From positions 248,001-312,000 of the forward strand of contig NZ_VIGX01000002.1 in NCBI RefSeq assembly GCF_007858475.1: DNA of 64,000 nt, read 5' to 3'. A program made the translations under genes and the position numbers. The notes under the pieces are model-generated. The model saw only the letters and a program-made list of their open reading frames with translations. It did not search any database and was not told the DNA's origin. Below, piece by piece: positions 61,419 to 64,000 of this stretch (position 1 is its first letter; every line of letters begins with the position of its first letter). This stretch comes from Tsukamurella conjunctivitidis. GTDB taxonomy: Bacteria; Actinomycetota; Actinomycetes; Mycobacteriales; Mycobacteriaceae.

Positions 61419-62654
61419 TCAAGCGGTGGCCTCCGCTTCCAGATCCTCGTCCTCGCGACCGGGGGTCTTGAGGTTGCGTCGTTTGATGATGAACGTGAAC
61501 GAGAAGTAGTAGATCACGGCGTAGACGAGGCCCATCGGGATGAGCCACAGCGGATTCGTCGCCTTGCCGAAGTTGAGCACGTAGTCGATCGCGCCGGCCG
61601 AGAACGTGAAGCCGTGATGGATGTCCAGCCAGTTCGCTATCAGGAGCGAGCTGCCGGTGAGCAGTGCGTGGATCAGCAGCAGCGGCCAGGCGACGAAGAT
61701 GAACGAGAACTCGAGCGGTTCCGTGATGCCGGTGAGAAAGCTCGTCAACGCGACCGACAGCATGATCCCGCCGACGACCGTGCGGTTCTCGGGCTTCGCG
61801 CAGCGGTAGATCGCGAGCGCCGCGGCGGGCAGGCCGAACATCATGATCGGGAAGAATCCCGTCATGAAGGTGCCGGCCGTGGGATCGCCCTGCAGGAAGC
61901 GCGCGATGTCGCCGTGCACGATGTCGCCGTTCGGCGCCGTGAAGTCGCCGAGGATGAACCAGACCACCGAATTGATGATGTGGTGCAGTCCCAGCGGCAG
62001 CAGCAGGCGGTTGACGGTGCCGAAGACGCCGCCGCCGACGACCGAGTGCTCGGCGACCCAGTTGCCCAGCCCGGTGAGCGCCCAGTTGAAGAGCGGGTAG
62101 GCGAAGGACATGAGCACGCCCACCACGATCGCGCCGGACGCGGTGAGGATCGGGACCAGGCGGCGGCCGGAGAAGAAGCCGATGTAGTCGGGCAGCTTCG
62201 TCTTGTAGTACCGCTGCCACAGCATCGCCGACATGATGCCGATGACGATGCCGCCGAGCACGCCGTAGTCGACGACCGCGGGATCGCCGGCCTTGTCGAC
62301 CTTGCCGGCGAGCACCACGGGGGACATGGCCTTCTCGACGGCCTGGAAGGAGAGGTAGCCGACCAGGGCGGCGAGCGCCGTGGATCCGTCGGCCTTCTTG
62401 GCCCAGCCGATCGCGATGCCGACGGCGAACAGGATCGGGAGGTTGCCGATCAGGGCGTTGCCGGCGCCGCCGATCACCGCGGCGACGGTCTTCATCGACG
62501 ACCACCGGCCGAGGAGATCGTCCTGGCCGAGCCGCAGCAGGAGGCCCGCCGCGGGCAGCACCGCGATGGGCAGCATCAGGCTGCGGCCGAGTTTCTGGAG
62601 ACCGCTCAGATCGAGCCGTCGTGCTGATATACCGGATCCGGATGAGGAACTCAT
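61419..62654 (-). CDS. PTS EIIC component, N-acetylglucosamine type
   Basis: A 411 aa membrane EIIC of the glucose/GlcNAc family with about ten hydrophobic segments. LQKLGRSLMLPIAVLPAAGL opens the protein, PLGLHHIINSVVWFILGDFT is the family's second conserved block, and ITEPLEFSFIFVAWPLLLIH the third. It transports and phosphorylates the sugar with the EIIB and EIIA encoded on the other arm. AGGAGCGAAAA precedes the ATG. The general PTS proteins EI and HPr are not here. Confidence 0.88.
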   Translation of the reverse strand: MSSSSGSGISARRLDLSGLQKLGRSLMLPIAVLPAAGLLLRLGQDDLLGRWSSMKTVAAVIGGAGNALIGNLPILFAVGIAIGWAKKADGSTALAALVGYLSFQAVEKAMSPVVLAGKVDKAGDPAVVDYGVLGGIVIGIMSAMLWQRYYKTKLPDYIGFFSGRRLVPILTASGAIVVGVLMSFAYPLFNWALTGLGNWVAEHSVVGGGVFGTVNRLLLPLGLHHIINSVVWFILGDFTAPNGDIVHGDIARFLQGDPTAGTFMTGFFPIMMFGLPAAALAIYRCAKPENRTVVGGIMLSVALTSFLTGITEPLEFSFIFVAWPLLLIHALLTGSSLLIANWLDIHHGFTFSAGAIDYVLNFGKATNPLWLIPMGLVYAVIYYFSFTFIIKRRNLKTPGREDEDLEAEATA

Positions 62655-62696
62655 TTTTCGCTCCTGTCGAGGGACGAGTCCACTAGGGTGACGACA

Positions 62697-62706
62697 GGTT
62701 ATAACC
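62697..62706. promoter_or_regulatory. DasR-like operator between the two PTS arms
   Basis: GGTTATAACC is a perfect 10-bp palindrome with A before and AGT after. DasR-type sites (dre) share the core GGT-N4-ACC, so a GlcNAc-sensing GntR regulator probably binds here. It lies between the divergent EIIC-nagA and EIIB-EIIA genes. Confidence 0.6.
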
Positions 62707-62759
62707 AGTTCGGCCCGGTGTGAGCCGGTTTCCCCGAACCTCTCCGAAAGGCGGCAGAC

Positions 62760-62987
62760 ATGTCGAAGGCGCAGGACATCGTGAACGGGCTCGGCGGGGC
62801 CGACAACATCGACGAGGTGGAGGGGTGCATCACCCGTCTGCGCTGCGAGGTCAAGGACACCGCGCTCGTCGACCAGGCGGCGCTGAAGAAGCTCTCGCAC
62901 GGCGTGATGGTCGCGGGTTCGGCGGTCCAGGTGGTCGTGGGCCCGACGGCCGACGCGCTCGCCGAGGAAGTGCAGGACCTCCTGTGA
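62760..62987 (+). CDS. PTS EIIB component, glucose/GlcNAc type
   Basis: A 75 aa EIIB domain with the phosphocysteine in EVEGCITRLRCEVKD (Cys about residue 22) and HGVMVAGSAVQVVVGPTADA at the end. EIIB takes phosphate from EIIA and hands it to the sugar at EIIC. It overlaps the EIIA gene by 4 bases (GTGA). It sits opposite the EIIC-nagA operon. Confidence 0.92.
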   Translation: MSKAQDIVNGLGGADNIDEVEGCITRLRCEVKDTALVDQAALKKLSHGVMVAGSAVQVVVGPTADALAEEVQDLL

Positions 62988-63439
62988 CCGATGTGCTGGC
63001 GCCCGTCGCCGGGCGGCTCCTCCCGCTCTCGGCCGTGCCCGATCAGGTTTTCGCCGGAGAGATGGTGGGGTCGGGCGTCGCGATCGAGCCCTCGGTCCCC
63101 GCCGACGGTGCCGACGCCGTCGTGGTCGCCCCGGTGGCCGGGACGGTGCTCAAGTTGCATCCGCATGCCGTGATCATCCTGGCGAGCAATGGCGTCGGCG
63201 TGCTGGTGCATATCGGAATCGATACAGTGAATCTGAATGGCGAAGGCTTTACCGTTTTGGCCACCGAGAAGGCGACTGTGTCGGCCGGTGATTCATTGAT
63301 CGCGTTCTCCCCGTCGGGGATTCGCGAGCGTGGGCTCAGTGCGATCTGCCCCGTCGTGATTATGGATTCCAAACCCGGGTCCGTGACGAATCTTGAAGAA
63401 CGCGATGTGGAGTCGGGAGATCTGATCTTTACTGTCTGA
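62984..63439 (+). CDS. PTS EIIA component, glucose type
   Basis: A 151 aa EIIA(Glc)-like protein. The phosphorylated His is in VGVLVHIGIDTVNLNGEGF (about residue 75), with the second active-site His in VLKLHPHAVIILASNG before it. Phosphate passes from HPr to this His and then to the EIIB Cys. The start is GTG, overlapping the EIIB stop. The sequence ends with ESGDLIFTV. The three PTS domains of this transporter are separate proteins, in two divergent arms. Confidence 0.92.
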   Translation: MTDVLAPVAGRLLPLSAVPDQVFAGEMVGSGVAIEPSVPADGADAVVVAPVAGTVLKLHPHAVIILASNGVGVLVHIGIDTVNLNGEGFTVLATEKATVSAGDSLIAFSPSGIRERGLSAICPVVIMDSKPGSVTNLEERDVESGDLIFTV

Positions 63440-63598
63440 ACGCGGCGCAGCGGCGGCGTGTTCATCTGGTCACAGTGATCGAATGGAGGCGTAATCCTCT
63501 CACTATCTTGAGTACCGTGAGCGCGAATGTTGTGAGACGGGGAAAGGTGGACGACCTGTGGTGAGCTCGACGGGACGCCTCGGTGAGGGGGCCGCACG

Positions 63599-64000
63599 AT
63601 GGATGCGAACCTGATCCAGCACCTCATCACCGTTCCGCTGTTCACCGGCATCATCGGCTACATCACCAACTGGACCGGCATCCTCATGCTGTTCGAGCCC
63701 AAGCGCTTCTACGGCGTCAAGGTCCCCGGAATGGCCACCCTGTATCCGCTGCTTCCGCGTCGCGTCCAGGTGATCCCGGCGATCCAGCCGGACGGTCGCG
63801 TCGGCTGGCAGGGCATCGTGCCCTCGCGCGCGGAGAAGATGGCGAGCATCGCCGTCGACAAGAGTCTCAACAAGGTGGGCAGCATCGCCGAGTTCTACGA
63901 GGTGATGGATCCGGAGCACGTCTCCGAGGTGCTCACCAGGGCGTCGTTGCCGATGATCCCGTCCATCGTCGAGAGCGTGATGCAGCGCGAGAATCCGCGC
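63599..64000 (+). CDS. DUF445 family membrane protein (5' part)
   Basis: The window contains the first 134 residues from an ATG at 63599; the 3' end is outside. A membrane segment (ITVPLFTGIIGYITNWTGIL, about residues 10-29) is followed by MLFEPKRFYGVKVP, the family's N-terminal signature, then GWQGIVPSRAEKMASIAVDK. DUF445 proteins are membrane-anchored with long helical domains; their role is unknown. The upstream 159-base spacer has no clear gene. Confidence 0.85.
   Translation, partial: MDANLIQHLITVPLFTGIIGYITNWTGILMLFEPKRFYGVKVPGMATLYPLLPRRVQVIPAIQPDGRVGWQGIVPSRAEKMASIAVDKSLNKVGSIAEFYEVMDPEHVSEVLTRASLPMIPSIVESVMQRENPR

Noticed and set aside
1-64000. CRISPR array, transposase, integrase or prophage
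   Set aside because: No regularly spaced repeats, no Cas or recombinase motifs and no terminal inverted repeats were found.

Overview
This 64 kb window comes from a high-GC actinobacterium of the order Mycobacteriales. The evidence is a mycobacteria-like backbone in conserved order (menG, polyprenyl diphosphate synthase, HtpX-like protein; tRNA-Tyr/Thr/Met, rpmG, hadA, hadB, tRNA-Trp, secE, nusG, rplK, rplA; rplJ, rplL, mkl, rpoB, rpoC), FAS-II mycolate dehydratase genes, and a complete mycofactocin locus. The mycolic-acid methyltransferase genes and hadC that sit in this backbone in Mycobacterium tuberculosis are absent. A genus such as Tsukamurella is my best guess from gene content, but the sequence alone does not prove it. 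There are no rRNA genes, transposases, integrases, CRISPR arrays or phage genes.

Layout. 1-5.2 kb: tail of a glycosyltransferase, menaquinone biosynthesis (menG and a prenyl synthase), an HtpX homologue that has lost its HExxH motif, YajQ, three tRNAs, L33 and HadAB. 5.2-8.1 kb: tRNA-Trp, secE-nusG and rplK-rplA. 8.1-11.6 kb: an accessory block (DUF4190, DUF2786, a tandem pair of paralogous single-pass membrane proteins, a small metallohydrolase). 11.6-22.3 kb: rplJL with an L10-type leader, mkl, rpoB and rpoC. 22.3-25.6 kb: a long gene-poor gap with short degenerate repeats, a DoxX-like membrane protein with a palindrome at its promoter, a YtrA-type GntR/membrane-protein operon with two matching operators, YccF and a deazaflavin-dependent reductase-like protein.

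25.6-31.5 kb is a divergent sugar-acid cluster that covers every step of the non-phosphorylating L-fucose pathway: mutarotase, aldo-keto dehydrogenase, lactonase, fuconate dehydratase, SDR dehydrogenase and FAH-fold hydrolase, plus a FadR-type regulator. 31.5-42.4 kb holds a WYL regulator facing a DinB-like/hydrolase pair across a clean operator, a VOC protein, a truncated GNAT remnant, a SWIM-SNF2 helicase, a LysR-MHS transporter-SDR module and a membrane acyltransferase. 42.4-49.5 kb is the mycofactocin locus, mftR facing mftABCDEFG: MftA is the precursor peptide, MftB and MftC bind and modify it, MftE cleaves it, MftD builds the redox core, MftF glycosylates it and MftG is a GMC oxidoreductase.

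49.5-64 kb holds a fused dihydroxyacetone kinase, two SixA-like phosphatases, an S4 protein, GNAT, a membrane adenylyl cyclase, an enoyl-CoA hydratase, an ArsR-SRPBCC operon with two operators and an apparent ACG start, an amino-acid ABC importer with fused binding protein and permease, a flavoprotein, PhzF, and a GlcNAc-type PTS (EIIC-nagA diverging from EIIB-EIIA across a DasR-like site). The last gene, a DUF445 protein, is cut by the window end.

The most unusual window-wide signal is the nonamer CGACGGTGC and its complement, seen by eye nearly 40 times where about two would be expected from base composition.
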